From assembly GCA_022447585.1 (NCBI GenBank), contig JAKVAR010000006.1:620001-684000 (forward strand): DNA of 64,000 bases, read 5' to 3'. This stretch comes from Crocinitomicaceae bacterium. GTDB lineage: Bacteria; Bacteroidota; Bacteroidia; Flavobacteriales_D; Crocinitomicaceae. The notes beneath the pieces were generated by a model. That model worked only from the letters and a program-made list of their open reading frames with translations. It made no database searches and was not told the origin of the DNA. Shown here piece by piece: positions 55,477-64,000 of this stretch. Each line of letters begins with the position of its first letter. The stretch's first letter is position 1. The position numbers and the translations under genes were made by a program.

Positions 55477-56467
55477 CCAATTTATTATCACATCTAATCG
55501 GATTGTCTTAAAGAATACATAGCATTATGTAGTCTCTCAATAAATTCTAGACTAACCACGAATTATTGTTTTTCTTCTCTGTTTTCAGTGCTCTCCCAAG
55601 GGGCTTGCTGAGTGACTTTCGAGAGCATGCAGGTGCTCGTTTTTGCTTTACTCTAAAGCGTTTTGAATTTTAATATGTTAAAAAATAGATTGACAGTTTT
55701 TCGACTTCGGACTTATACTTCGAAGGTTAAATATCATTAAATATTCGACATTTATCGGTTCAAATCGAATTTTAAAAAGTATGAATTTACCCCTATTTTA
55801 GGATGCCAATTGGTAGCTAAAGGTTCTTTTTTTTCTGCACCTTAATCTCCCGTGAGTGTATTGGCACATCGTTTTCGTTAGAGTTTTGCACGAAGTTTTG
55901 CGAGTTTTCCATCTAATCTAATTGTGAACCGTCAAGTTCCATGGTTAGAATTTCTTTTCCGCATTATGTAGGTGCAGCCGAGGTGTGTTTTGCAGGGGCT
56001 TGCTTATGTTTTCTGCTAAGTTATGGTTTAAGTCGGTCAAGGTTTACATTTTCGCTGTGTCTTGGTTACAATTCATATTCCGTACTGCTTATCTTTTCTT
56101 AATATTTAGTATTGCTTTCAATGAGTATTTTATTTTGGCTTGATCCTAGAATGAAGCTCATTGAGGGCTTTCAAATCAGGTTAGAAAGAGTTTATAAACA
56201 TTCTTGAGAGTAAATGGAGTTAATTCTCCCTAAGAATGCAAACTATACTAGGCAGCTTTGACCCTTTGCAAATAAACCAGCAAGGCGACTATAAGATTTC
56301 AACAATTAGCAGAGTAATTCAAGAAATCTTTGTTGAAATAATAGTTTTTGCACTGTTGAATCAATTTGAAACTTCTGATTATTCTAGGTTTGTTGCCTTT
56401 TTAACTAGAATAGCTGATAGAGCATTGATTTAATACCTCTGCATCGTATTTGTGAAATAAATTTTAT
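55477..56467. other. About 1 kb without a credible gene
   Basis: No convincing coding frame was found on either strand. A 65-residue plus-strand frame (56236-56433) has no recognised feature and no obvious ribosome-binding site. A short hairpin GCTTTA-ctc-TAAAGC lies near 55645-55659. The stretch is locally less AT-rich than neighbouring spacers, with G-rich patches near 55600 and 55990, so decayed genes or an unknown RNA cannot be excluded. Confidence 0.4.
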
Positions 56468-56475
56468 TATTTTTG
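56468..56475 (+). promoter_or_regulatory. -7 box for the exbB operon
   Basis: TATTTTTG fits TAnnTTTG, 46 bases before the exbB ATG. Confidence 0.5.
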
Positions 56476-56521
56476 GCTTTGAAAATTAAACTTAGAACAC
56501 GATTAATTAATCTTTGAGAAC

Positions 56522-57382
56522 ATGAAAAAAACAATTAGTTCTTTAGCAATTGCAGCTGCAATGACATTTGGATTTGCTAATGTAACACTTGCACAACAAG
56601 AAGCAGTAGAGGAAGTTATTGAAAACGTTGAAGGAGCGGCTGAAGACGTTTCTGAAGGAGCAGAGGAAGTAGCAAATATAGCTGAGCAAGCGACGGAAGG
56701 TGCTGAGGAAACTGCAGCAGTATCTGATGATGAAGTTGTAGAGTTAGACTTCGTACAAACGTTAAAGCAAAAGTATATTGAAGGAGATCCATTTTGGATG
56801 ACTCCAGTATTGATTTGTTTAATTATTGGATTAGCGCTTTCTATTGAGCGTATCGTTTACTTGAACTTATCGACGATTAATACAAAGAAGTTTTTAGATC
56901 AAGTTGAAACTGCATTGAAAAATGGAGGTGTTGAGGCTGCTAAAGATGTTTGCCGTAATACAAGAGGACCAATTGCATCTATTTTCTACCAAGGATTAGA
57001 TCGTTCTGAAGAAGGAATTGAAATGGTTGAGAAGTCAGTTGTTTCATACGGAGGAGTTCAAATGGGACTTTTAGAGAAAGGACTTTCTTGGTTGTCATTA
57101 TTTATCGCTCTTGCACCAATGCTTGGTTTCTTGGGAACGGTAATTGGTATGATCTTCGCCTTCGATAAAATTGTATCTGATGGTCAAGTATCGCCAACTA
57201 CAGTAGCTGGTGGTATTAAGGTATCGCTTTTAACAACTGTATTCGGTTTGATCGCTGCGATTATTCTTCAAATCTTTTATAACTACATCGTTTCTAAAGT
57301 AGATGGTTTGGTTAACGAAATGGAAGATGCATCTATCTCTTTAGTTGATATGATGTTAAAACATAAAATTGCGAAGGTATAA
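56522..57382 (+). CDS. exbB: MotA/TolQ/ExbB proton channel family protein
   Basis: Proton-channel subunit that powers TonB-dependent outer membrane transport. It has an N-terminal signal peptide (SLAIAAAMTFGFANVTLAQQ) and an acidic Ala/Glu/Val-rich exported segment (residues about 25-75, VEEVIENVEGAAEDVSEGAE), as in Bacteroidota ExbB. Three helices follow. The conserved blocks are GLEKGLSWLSLFIALAPMLG-like (actual LLEKGLSWLSLFIALAPMLG), FLGTVIGMIFAFDKI and GGIKVSLLTTVFGLIAAIIL. At 286 residues it is typical. It heads the exbB-membrane protein-exbD-exbD operon. Confidence 0.94.
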   Translation: MKKTISSLAIAAAMTFGFANVTLAQQEAVEEVIENVEGAAEDVSEGAEEVANIAEQATEGAEETAAVSDDEVVELDFVQTLKQKYIEGDPFWMTPVLICLIIGLALSIERIVYLNLSTINTKKFLDQVETALKNGGVEAAKDVCRNTRGPIASIFYQGLDRSEEGIEMVEKSVVSYGGVQMGLLEKGLSWLSLFIALAPMLGFLGTVIGMIFAFDKIVSDGQVSPTTVAGGIKVSLLTTVFGLIAAIILQIFYNYIVSKVDGLVNEMEDASISLVDMMLKHKIAKV

Positions 57383-57426
57383 GGTCGCCTTTTAAGACTA
57401 AATTATTAATCTTTAAAGTAAACGAC

Positions 57427-57900
57427 ATGGATACTAAAAAACTCAATTTATACATGAGTATTCTTAAAATCGGACTCGTTGCAATAGGTGTTATTTTATG
57501 CCTGTTCATCATCGGTGGTCCGAACATGGAGAGTACTCTGGAGGCACAAGAGACATTTAGAGAAAGTTCTGGTATGGGCTTGGCGACATCCTTTACGGGG
57601 TTCATCATCTTTGCTAGTGTGGGACTAATCTTATTGTTCTTTGTGGTTCAATTAATCACTAATCCAAAAAAGACAGTTATGTCTATTATTGGATTGTTAG
57701 TAGCACTTGTTTTATACCTAATCTTTTTAATGATTGGTACAAGTGATACAAACGAATCGTTAGCATTGTTAGAAGATGTTCAAGTGGCTCAAGGAACTAT
57801 CGTTTCTTCTTCTGCTGGACTTTACACGGTGATTACTGGTGTAATTGTAGCATTGTTAGTTGTAGCATTAGGTCCTTTATTAGGGCGATATAGAAAATAA
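57427..57900 (+). CDS. Membrane protein of the ExbB/ExbD operon
   Basis: A 157-residue protein with four hydrophobic helices (about 10-30, 58-78, 84-104, 128-150). No conserved motif recognised. Genes like this are regularly found between exbB and exbD in Bacteroidota (recollection). It lies 44 bases after exbB and 6 bases before exbD. Role in the proton-channel complex is possible but unproven. Confidence 0.82.
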   Translation: MDTKKLNLYMSILKIGLVAIGVILCLFIIGGPNMESTLEAQETFRESSGMGLATSFTGFIIFASVGLILLFFVVQLITNPKKTVMSIIGLLVALVLYLIFLMIGTSDTNESLALLEDVQVAQGTIVSSSAGLYTVITGVIVALLVVALGPLLGRYRK

Positions 57901-57906
57901 GAAAAG

Positions 57907-58665
57907 ATGGCAAAACGCGAAATTCCTGAAATAAATGCTGGTTCGATGGCGGATATCGCTTTCTTGCTATTGATCTTCTTCTTAGTTACAACAACTATGG
58001 ATAAAGATCAGGCATATGTCAGAAGTATTCCAAAAAGAGTGGAGGTTCCACCAACTGATTTACCAGAGGTTGAACAACGTAATATCTTTGCGGTGCGTGC
58101 GAATAGTCAGAACCAATTAATGGTTCGTACAGAATTAATGACTAATCCGGACGATATTTCTGATCGTGTAATTGATTTTTACCGTAAGAACGAAAAGTCA
58201 AATGATGTAACGAATAATTTCCCAATGTACTCAAGAATTAGTATGACGGAAATTCAATCTCAATTAGCGGCTGCTGAAAAAGCTGCAGAGGAAGTAGAGA
58301 ATACTCCGGGTGCTATGCAGGACATCATTGATTTCAAATGGAGACAATACGATGAGTGGAATAACAAGAAGAAAGCTCTTTCTCTTTATGGTAGAGCTGA
58401 ACTTCCTGAAATACATTTCCAAGCACACATTCGTATTGAGGTTCAGAAAGGAACAGAATATTCATTGTTTGCGAAAATTCAATCTGAATTAGAGGAAGCA
58501 ATCTTTACATTGCGTGATGATGCAGCAAAAAATATTTTTGGTGAGTCTTACGGTACAATTACAAGAAGATATTCTATGGACAAAGAAAGTTTGGATAAAG
58601 ATAAAATCGACTTATTGAAGATTTTGTATCCAGACCGCTTCATTGAAGTAACACCTAAAAAGTAG
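57907..58665 (+). CDS. exbD: ExbD/TolR-family biopolymer transporter, long form
   Basis: Forms the stator-pore complex with ExbB and energises TonB. The start KREIPEINAGSMADIAFLLLIFFLVTT (quoted in part: NAGSMADIAFLLLIFFLVTT) includes the membrane helix with the essential Asp in SMADIAF. The periplasmic domain is extended to 252 residues by an insertion rich in Ala/Glu (about 115-150). The last part, HIRIEVQKGTEYSLFAKIQS, is the usual TolR/ExbD fold. Two exbD genes in a row are usual in this phylum. Confidence 0.9.
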   Translation: MAKREIPEINAGSMADIAFLLLIFFLVTTTMDKDQAYVRSIPKRVEVPPTDLPEVEQRNIFAVRANSQNQLMVRTELMTNPDDISDRVIDFYRKNEKSNDVTNNFPMYSRISMTEIQSQLAAAEKAAEEVENTPGAMQDIIDFKWRQYDEWNNKKKALSLYGRAELPEIHFQAHIRIEVQKGTEYSLFAKIQSELEEAIFTLRDDAAKNIFGESYGTITRRYSMDKESLDKDKIDLLKILYPDRFIEVTPKK

Positions 58666-58673
58666 AGGAAGTT

Positions 58674-59195
58674 ATGTCAAAGTTTAAGAAAGAAAATAAA
58701 AAAGGAGCTCCAGGAGTTAATACATCATCATTACCTGATATTGTATTTATGCTTTTGTTCTTCTTCATGGTGGCAACAACGAGTAAGGAATCTGATCCTA
58801 CTGTAAAAGTTGTTCAACCTGAAGGTGTTAGAACTACGGATATGACTCCTTACAAGCAAAGATCTGAGATAGACTTTCTGTATTTAGGAAAGCCTTTAAA
58901 TCCAGGACGTGCTGCAAAGTATGAAGAAATGGGGATGGAGTACTTGTTATTTATGGATAACGTTGCTCAATCAAATGCTGATGATTTATACAATGTGAAT
59001 GCAATTCGTCGCTGGAAATTAGATAAATTTGAATCAAAACCGGCTCGTATGAGTGAACCTATTGAATCTGTTATTACGTGTGTAAAAGCAGATGAGGGAG
59101 CGCCATCGGGTATGATTTTCGATATTCGTAAAGAATTGCAAGATATTGACGCTTTAACTATCGCATACGCGGTTAGGGATAACGGAAATATTTAA
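58674..59195 (+). CDS. exbD: ExbD/TolR-family biopolymer transporter, second copy
   Basis: A 173-residue ExbD. The membrane helix with the functional Asp is in SSLPDIVFMLLFFFMVATTS. A periplasmic domain follows and ends ELQDIDALTIAYAVRDNGNI. It lies 8 bases after the long exbD and is followed by a terminator. It probably heterodimerises with the long copy, which is inference. Confidence 0.9.
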   Translation: MSKFKKENKKGAPGVNTSSLPDIVFMLLFFFMVATTSKESDPTVKVVQPEGVRTTDMTPYKQRSEIDFLYLGKPLNPGRAAKYEEMGMEYLLFMDNVAQSNADDLYNVNAIRRWKLDKFESKPARMSEPIESVITCVKADEGAPSGMIFDIRKELQDIDALTIAYAVRDNGNI

Positions 59196-59213
59196 TCGAT
59201 AATAAGTTATTTC

Positions 59214-59246
59214 AACCCCGGTTTGTGTTTCAAACCGGGGTTTTTT
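59214..59246 (+). terminator. Terminator of the exbB-exbD operon
   Basis: AACCCCGGTTTG pairs perfectly with CAAACCGGGGTT around a 5-base loop, followed by a T run. Confidence 0.92.
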
Positions 59247-59259
59247 ATGTTATAGAATT

Positions 59260-60423
59260 ATGTTGAATTTTGAAGTAGTAAACCCAACACGTATAATCTT
59301 TGGTAAGAATCAGTTAGATCGTTTGCCACAGTTGCTGGATGATTTAAATGTGAAGCGCGTAATGATCGCCTTTGGTGGAGGTTCGGTAATGAAATACGGC
59401 TTAATGGATAAGTTGATTGAAAAACTGACTGAGTTTGAAATTATTTATTTTGGTGGTATTGAGGCCAACCCTGAGTTTTCAACCTTAATGAAAGGTGTTG
59501 AACTGGCGCGTAAGGAAAGAGTGGACTTTATACTTGCCGTTGGTGGAGGTTCGGTGATTGACGGAGTTAAATTTATGTCAGGGGCAATAACATATCCAAA
59601 CGATCCTTGGGAGGTATTGGATCGAAAAGAGGGATGTGTATTTGAACAAGCGATTCCATTCGGTACAATTTTAACCTTGCCAGCTACAGGAAGTGAAGCA
59701 AATTCAGGGGCGGTAATAAGTAGAACTGAATTGAAACAAAAAAGAACTATGGGAGGACCATTGTTCTTTCCGGTATTTTCTTTTTGTGATCCAAGTTTAA
59801 TTGCAACCCTCCCTAAACGTCAATTGGTTAATGGAATCATTGATGCCTATATGCATACGCTGGAACAATACTTGACTTATCCATCAGACAATTTATTACA
59901 AGAACGTGAGGCAGAGGGAATCTTGTCTACGCTTATCGAGATTACAGATGTTGTGGAAAATCCGAATAATTATAGGTTAGCATCGAATTTAATGCATTGT
60001 GCTACGCACGCTTTAAATGGGAATTTAAGATGTGGTGTTCCAACGGATTGGACAACGCATATGATTGGACATGAATTAACGGCTTTCTATGGTATTGATC
60101 ACGCCAGAACTTTGGCCATAATTGCGCCTCGCCTGTACGAGAATCGTTTTGAGGAAAAGCAAGAGAAGTTAACACAATATGGTAAACGAGTATTTGGGTT
60201 AGTTGGTAACGATCTTGAAATTGCGAAAGAAGCGATTGTAAGGACGGAAGCTTTGTTTAACGGTCTTGGTGTAAGCACTAAGCTTTCGGAACATACAGTC
60301 GATTACGATGGGGCAGCGGAGAAGGTAAAGAACGTCTTCATTGAAAGAGGTTGGACAGCAATGGGTGAAAGGCAGTCAATTACTCCAGATACTATCGAAA
60401 TGATTGTCAAATCAGCGTATTAA
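59260..60423 (+). CDS. Iron-containing alcohol dehydrogenase (YqhD/BDH-like)
   Basis: NAD(P)H-dependent reductase of aldehydes, 387 residues. The nucleotide segment FILAVGGGSVIDGVKFM and LPATGSEANSGAVIS are family signatures. Metal ligands are expected in GIIDAYMHTLEQYLTYPSD (Asp, His), CATHALNG and TTHMIGHELTAFYGIDHART (His residues). The 'VNPTRIIFGKNQLDRLPQL' start is typical of the YqhD/butanol dehydrogenase branch. It follows a terminator and lies 2 bases before the next gene. Confidence 0.93.
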   Translation: MLNFEVVNPTRIIFGKNQLDRLPQLLDDLNVKRVMIAFGGGSVMKYGLMDKLIEKLTEFEIIYFGGIEANPEFSTLMKGVELARKERVDFILAVGGGSVIDGVKFMSGAITYPNDPWEVLDRKEGCVFEQAIPFGTILTLPATGSEANSGAVISRTELKQKRTMGGPLFFPVFSFCDPSLIATLPKRQLVNGIIDAYMHTLEQYLTYPSDNLLQEREAEGILSTLIEITDVVENPNNYRLASNLMHCATHALNGNLRCGVPTDWTTHMIGHELTAFYGIDHARTLAIIAPRLYENRFEEKQEKLTQYGKRVFGLVGNDLEIAKEAIVRTEALFNGLGVSTKLSEHTVDYDGAAEKVKNVFIERGWTAMGERQSITPDTIEMIVKSAY

Positions 60424-60425
60424 AC

Positions 60426-61451
60426 ATGGCTCTACACCCGATTTTTATATTGCGCTCAAAAGCAACACCTGGAATAGTGGAATTGTTAGATTCTGTTGTG
60501 TTTGGTACTAACGGTGCGTATTATAAACATTTGGATACAAAAGAAAAGATTGAACGAGCTGATAATCCATTGTTCCTTTCAATGGAGCGGCATGAAAAAA
60601 CGTTAGGTAATATTACTTTTTGTAAACGCGAGAAGTTTTGGTATATAAGGTATTTTGCATTTTCAAAATCAATACAGTCAGCGGGTAAAACGAAATCGAA
60701 ATCTCGTAATTCAGGGTTGTTGAAAAGGGAGTTAGGACAGTTTTTTGAAGATGTTTTCGATGGAGAATATGGTGATGCTCCTGATTCATTCTATGCATAT
60801 ATTGACCCTCAAAATGAGAAGAGTTTATGGATGAGTGAGAATTTCGGGTTTCAAACCATTGCGAAAATAAAGACGCAAACATTCAGCAGGGGAAATCCTA
60901 AGGAAAAAATTAAATTGGAACGAAGTAACAATTGGAATGATGTTTCTTCCTATGTTTTGAATCAATTTGGTGATAAAGCATACTTTTTCAATGCTCAAGT
61001 AAGTGTAGGTCCTTACTATATTTGGCGTGATGATTTCGGAGAAATTGTGGGGTTTGCTAAAGTGTCTTATGCGAATTGGAGGATTGATCGTTTTCCTGGT
61101 AAATTAGGTGGGGTATTAACTAAGTTGATTCCTTTTATTCCTATTTTAAACAAAATTATAGTGCCTAAAAATCATAATTTCATTGTTCCTGAAGCCGTTT
61201 ACACTAAAGACGCTACAAAACTTGGTTCCTTCTTCGAAAGTATTTTATTTAATGAACGGAAAAATTTGATTATTTGGTGGGTAGATTTAAAGGATCCGAT
61301 GTACATGAAAGCTGAAAAACAGACTAAATGGGGGGTGTTGAATAAAATAATCGGGAATAGTATCGCGAATGTGGTGGTGAAGATAAATCCTAAAAGTAAA
61401 CTAGACAAGGAGCAGGCATCGGTTTATACTTCGGGTTTTGACTTAATATGA
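60426..61451 (+). CDS. Hypothetical protein, 341 residues, acyltransferase-like
   Basis: No recognised family with certainty. The first about 140 residues look like a GNAT-type N-acyltransferase fold: FLSMERHEKTLGNITFCKRE, then WYIRYFAFSKSIQSAG, and SFYAYIDPQNEKSLWMSENF, which resembles the 'x-x-N-x-x-S-x-x-(L/M)-x-E-x-F-G-F' end of such domains. The second half repeats the layout (GPYYIWRDDFGEIVGFAKVS). It has no signal peptide. It starts 2 bases after the alcohol dehydrogenase stop, so co-transcription is likely. Confidence 0.7.
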   Translation: MALHPIFILRSKATPGIVELLDSVVFGTNGAYYKHLDTKEKIERADNPLFLSMERHEKTLGNITFCKREKFWYIRYFAFSKSIQSAGKTKSKSRNSGLLKRELGQFFEDVFDGEYGDAPDSFYAYIDPQNEKSLWMSENFGFQTIAKIKTQTFSRGNPKEKIKLERSNNWNDVSSYVLNQFGDKAYFFNAQVSVGPYYIWRDDFGEIVGFAKVSYANWRIDRFPGKLGGVLTKLIPFIPILNKIIVPKNHNFIVPEAVYTKDATKLGSFFESILFNERKNLIIWWVDLKDPMYMKAEKQTKWGVLNKIIGNSIANVVVKINPKSKLDKEQASVYTSGFDLI

Positions 61452-61457
61452 TTCTTT

Positions 61458-61465
61458 TAATTTTG
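61458..61465 (+). promoter_or_regulatory. -7 box for pth
   Basis: TAATTTTG fits TAnnTTTG, 19 bases before the pth ATG. Confidence 0.45.
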
Positions 61466-61484
61466 CAGTAATACAGAAAGAGAA

Positions 61485-62048
61485 ATGAAATATCTAGTAA
61501 TAGGATTGGGAAACCCTGGCAGCAAATACGATAATACGCGACATAATATCGGTTTCAAGGTGGTAGATGAGTTTGTGAAACAGCGGAATGGCGAGTTTGA
61601 AACGGAAAAACTCGCAGACGTTGCACGTATCAAGTTTAAAGGAAGACATATTGTGGTGATAAAGCCGACAACTTTTATGAATCTTTCGGGGAAGTCAGTT
61701 AATTATTGGATGCAACAAGAGAAAATTCCTATTGAGAATATCGTTGTTGTAACAGATGATATCGCTTTACCATTTGGGAAGTTGAGACTGAAGGGCAAGG
61801 GATCAGACGGAGGCCACAATGGTTTAAAAGATATACAATCAACCTTGAATACTCCAAAGTATGCCAGAGTGCGTTTCGGTGTTGGAAATGATTTTTACCC
61901 CGGCCAGCAAGCAGAATATGTACTTGGTGAATGGAGTAAAAACGAAAGTTTAGACCTAACTGAGCGAATAAGCACTGCTACAGAGTTCATTAAAGGTTTT
62001 GTATCAATTGGTTTACAATTAACAATGACGAACTGGAACAATAAGTAA
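61485..62048 (+). CDS. pth: Peptidyl-tRNA hydrolase
   Basis: Releases peptides from peptidyl-tRNA during ribosome rescue. The motif LGNPGSKYDNTRHNIGFKVVD carries the catalytic His (RHN, quoted within 20 residues: GNPGSKYDNTRHNIGFKVVD). TTFMNLSGKSVNYWM and GSDGGHNGLKDIQSTL are further signatures. At 187 residues it is normal length. It is convergent with the response regulator gene, with stops adjacent. Confidence 0.96.
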   Translation: MKYLVIGLGNPGSKYDNTRHNIGFKVVDEFVKQRNGEFETEKLADVARIKFKGRHIVVIKPTTFMNLSGKSVNYWMQQEKIPIENIVVVTDDIALPFGKLRLKGKGSDGGHNGLKDIQSTLNTPKYARVRFGVGNDFYPGQQAEYVLGEWSKNESLDLTERISTATEFIKGFVSIGLQLTMTNWNNK

Positions 62049-62774
62049 TTATATCAAGTTCACTTTCTCAATAAACGCTCTTTTCTTCCTTTGAGAAATG
62101 GGTACTTCTTCTTGATTTGTCATGGTTACAATTGAATCGTATCTATTGAAGGATTTAATCAAGTTAAGATTGATTAAGTGAGAGTGATGAACTCGGGCAA
62201 AATTTTTATCAATTAGCAGTTTTTCAAATTCCTTGAGGTTTTTAGATGAAGTGAAGTTTTTTCCATTCAATCTGATGCAATGCGTATATTTACCATCCGC
62301 TTCACACCTCACTAAATCTGCAATTTCAATGGACTCAAATCCATTTTGCGTGGATACGGAAAGGACTTCATTTTTCTGATTCATTAACGCACTTAGTGAT
62401 TTGATATTTTCAGAATTACTCCCTTTAGTTTCAATTTTATCTACGGCAGCAATTAATTCTTCAGTATTTACGGGTTTCAGCAGGTAGTCAACTGCGCTAA
62501 CTTTAAAGGCTTGAATTGCATATTGATCGAATGCTGTCACAAATATTACGTTAAAATCCAGGTTGCTAATTTGATCGAGCAATTGAAACCCAGTGCCATC
62601 GCCTAGTTCAATGTCTAAAATTAATAACTCAGGCTTTTTCTCTTTCATTTCTTGAATACCTGTTTCTAAAGAATTGGCTTGACCAACAACTTCTAATTTC
62701 GGAAGTTTTAATTCAATAAGTTTTAATAGTGCTTCACGATTTATACGTGTGTCATCGATAATTACTGTTCTCAT
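62049..62774 (-). CDS. LytTR-family response regulator
   Basis: A two-component transcription regulator of 241 residues. The receiver domain (1-120) has acidic residues in VIIDDTRINREAL, the phospho-acceptor Asp in LLILDIELGDGTGFQLLD and the Lys in DYLLKPVNTEEL. The LytTR DNA-binding domain (about 140-241) contains EIADLVRCEADGKYTHCIRL, FARVHHSHLINLNLIKSFNR and VPISQRKKRAFIEKV. Its ATG overlaps the kinase stop by one base, so the two are a coupled pair. The target genes are unknown. Confidence 0.95.
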   Translation of the reverse strand: MRTVIIDDTRINREALLKLIELKLPKLEVVGQANSLETGIQEMKEKKPELLILDIELGDGTGFQLLDQISNLDFNVIFVTAFDQYAIQAFKVSAVDYLLKPVNTEELIAAVDKIETKGSNSENIKSLSALMNQKNEVLSVSTQNGFESIEIADLVRCEADGKYTHCIRLNGKNFTSSKNLKEFEKLLIDKNFARVHHSHLINLNLIKSFNRYDSIVTMTNQEEVPISQRKKRAFIEKVNLI

Positions 62775-64000
62775 TACATAATTGTTTTTGGGAAATATAA
62801 TCCAACTTTAGTACCAATACTTTTTCCCTCTTTATTTTTAAGGTGCGTGGTTTGAATTTGAATATTTATTTCGTTCAGGGTATTAATTAATTCTATTCTT
62901 TGTTTGGTTATTTCTGTTCCTCGCGATTGATGAGAAACTTCAAGTTCTTTCTTCAGTCTATGCGCTTGTTTGTATCCTACACCATTATCAATGACTTCAA
63001 TTAGAATACTCTGCTTGTATTTTAGAATATTAATTTCGAGTTTTCCCCTGCGCCCTTTTAATGTTTTTAGACCATGTTTAATTGAATTTTCGATAAAGGT
63101 CTGCGTAACCATAGAAGGTATTTGCGTGTTTATCATATCGATAGAAGGGTCAATTGTTATGTTGTAGTCAAATTCATCTTCAAATTGTAACGATTCCAAC
63201 GGAACATATATGTTAAACATTTCTACCTCTTCTTCCAGTGAAATCAATGGCTTCTGTGCATGTTCTAGAATTATACGTAGTAATCTAGAAAAACGGGTCA
63301 TGTACAAATTTGCTTTGTCGTGCTGATCCAGGATATAAAGTGATTGAATCGAATTTAGACAGTTGAATATGAAATGTGGATTCATTTGTGTTTGAAGTGC
63401 CTTAAGTTTAAGGTTGTTCAAATCATTACTCATCACTTTTAACTTAATTCTACCACGCTTTCTGACTTTAAGTACATAAAATATGACTAAGAAAAAAAAT
63501 CCAGTACTTATGAAAACAACGATAAACTTAAAAAAATCTTTTTCCCAGAAATAAGCCTTAATATTAAGCTTTGCTTTCACCTTGTTATTTGTTCCAACCT
63601 GTTTGATGGTTAAAGTGTACTTGCCAAATGGTAGCTCAGTAAGAGTAATGACTCGATTTCGATCAATTTCAATCCAATCATCATTTAACTCTTCAATTCG
63701 GTATGCATATAGAACATGTTCTGATCTATTGAAGTTGGGGTGACTGAATTTTAATTGAATTATGTTTTGTTCTGGTTCAACAACAATGATAGAATCAAAT
63801 TCTACTATGCGCTTGTCAATTTTTACCTCGTCAATCTGAATTTTGCGTTTTTCATTTAACGTTCCTATCTCTTTTGGATTTATATAAACCGGACCAGTTA
63901 TCATGGAGAACCAAAGATTGCCATCATTTCCCATGAACGCTTTGTTTTGTGTTCTTGAGTTACCCTCAGAGCTATGCAGGCCATCAGCTGAAGTAAATCT
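62774..64000 (-). CDS. LytS/YesM-type sensor histidine kinase with propeller and Y_Y_Y domains (5' end outside window)
   Basis: The frame is open to the window edge, so the true start is outside. The visible 408 residues begin FTSADGLHSSEGNSRTQNKA then GNDGNLWFS, a two-component regulator propeller repeat. A Y_Y_Y-type beta domain follows (IQLKFSHPNFNRSEHVLYAY, WIEIDRNRVITLTELPFGKY), then one membrane helix (FFKFIVVFISTGFFFLVIFYV). The kinase domain has the phospho-His in LQTQMNPHFIFNCLNSIQSL, the N-box in FIENSIKHGLK, and a G-box in VIDNGVGY. It is coupled to the LytTR regulator. The signal sensed is unknown. Confidence 0.93.
   Translation of the reverse strand, partial: RFTSADGLHSSEGNSRTQNKAFMGNDGNLWFSMITGPVYINPKEIGTLNEKRKIQIDEVKIDKRIVEFDSIIVVEPEQNIIQLKFSHPNFNRSEHVLYAYRIEELNDDWIEIDRNRVITLTELPFGKYTLTIKQVGTNNKVKAKLNIKAYFWEKDFFKFIVVFISTGFFFLVIFYVLKVRKRGRIKLKVMSNDLNNLKLKALQTQMNPHFIFNCLNSIQSLYILDQHDKANLYMTRFSRLLRIILEHAQKPLISLEEEVEMFNIYVPLESLQFEDEFDYNITIDPSIDMINTQIPSMVTQTFIENSIKHGLKTLKGRRGKLEINILKYKQSILIEVIDNGVGYKQAHRLKKELEVSHQSRGTEITKQRIELINTLNEINIQIQTTHLKNKEGKSIGTKVGLYFPKTIM

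Noticed and set aside
55599..56004. 11-base direct repeat AGGGGCTTGCT at 55599 and 55994 as possible insertion-site repeats
   Set aside because: Too short and isolated; no transposase or inverted repeats associated.
56236..56433. 65-residue plus-strand frame before exbB
   Set aside because: No recognisable feature, no clear ribosome-binding site, and the sequence around it does not look coding.

Overview
The window reads as a chromosomal segment of a marine-type Bacteroidota, most likely order Flavobacteriales and possibly near Crocinitomicaceae (inference from gene content only). The evidence is AT-rich DNA, TAnnTTTG -7 promoter boxes ahead of many genes, a type IX secretion (T9SS) cargo protein with a SprB repeat and C-terminal sorting domain, a SprE/PorW lipoprotein, an F-type ATP synthase operon that stops at atpG (no atpD/atpC here), and the Bacteroidota-style cytochrome oxidase accessory operon.

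Layout. 1-9100: the 5' part of sucA (minus), a tandem-repeat T9SS cargo, metG, a saccharopine-dehydrogenase-like enzyme and a frameshifted GLPGLI/DUF4412-like gene. 9.2-19 kb: yebC, sprE/porW, a bactofilin, two small membrane genes, then atpB-E-F-H-A-G behind its own promoter. 19-26.5 kb: an exported hypothetical, a glycosyltransferase, fhs, ftsX, a DUF3098 gene, uppP, truB, queA. 26.7-32 kb: ctaB, two oxidase subunit III paralogues with large soluble insertions, subunit IV, two SCO-like proteins and a DUF420 protein. 32-39.4 kb: a glycine-rich collagen-like lipoprotein, GT4, MBL hydrolase, a lipoprotein, galE, a barrel-like outer membrane protein, tatD, ansA. A tRNA-Ser(GGA) lies at 39457-39541.

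39.6-55.5 kb is the accessory region and the main point of interest. It holds a class I lanthipeptide-type RiPP cluster made of two convergent operons. The plus-strand operon encodes a 66-residue precursor with a Gly-Gly leader (40690), a full-length LanB dehydratase, a LanC cyclase and an aldo/keto reductase. The minus-strand operon encodes a C39-peptidase ABC exporter, an HlyD-type adaptor, an N2227/carnosine-N-methyltransferase-like enzyme with a PqqD-like C-terminal domain, a protein resembling HExxH-type peptide beta-hydroxylases (here HQASH), and a TolC-type channel. Expected logic: LanB dehydrates Ser/Thr in the core, LanC closes thioether rings, the tailoring enzymes add further changes, and the C39 exporter removes the leader while HlyD and TolC carry the product across both membranes. 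A truncated duplicate of the precursor 5' region sits just upstream of the intact precursor gene. A TPR protein and a TonB-C-terminal-like lipoprotein follow the cluster.

55.5-64 kb returns to housekeeping content after about 1 kb without a credible gene: an ExbB/ExbD-type energy-transducing operon, an iron-dependent alcohol dehydrogenase, a GNAT-like hypothetical, pth, and a LytTR/LytS-type two-component pair running off the right edge. No CRISPR array, IS element, rRNA or replication origin was recognised.
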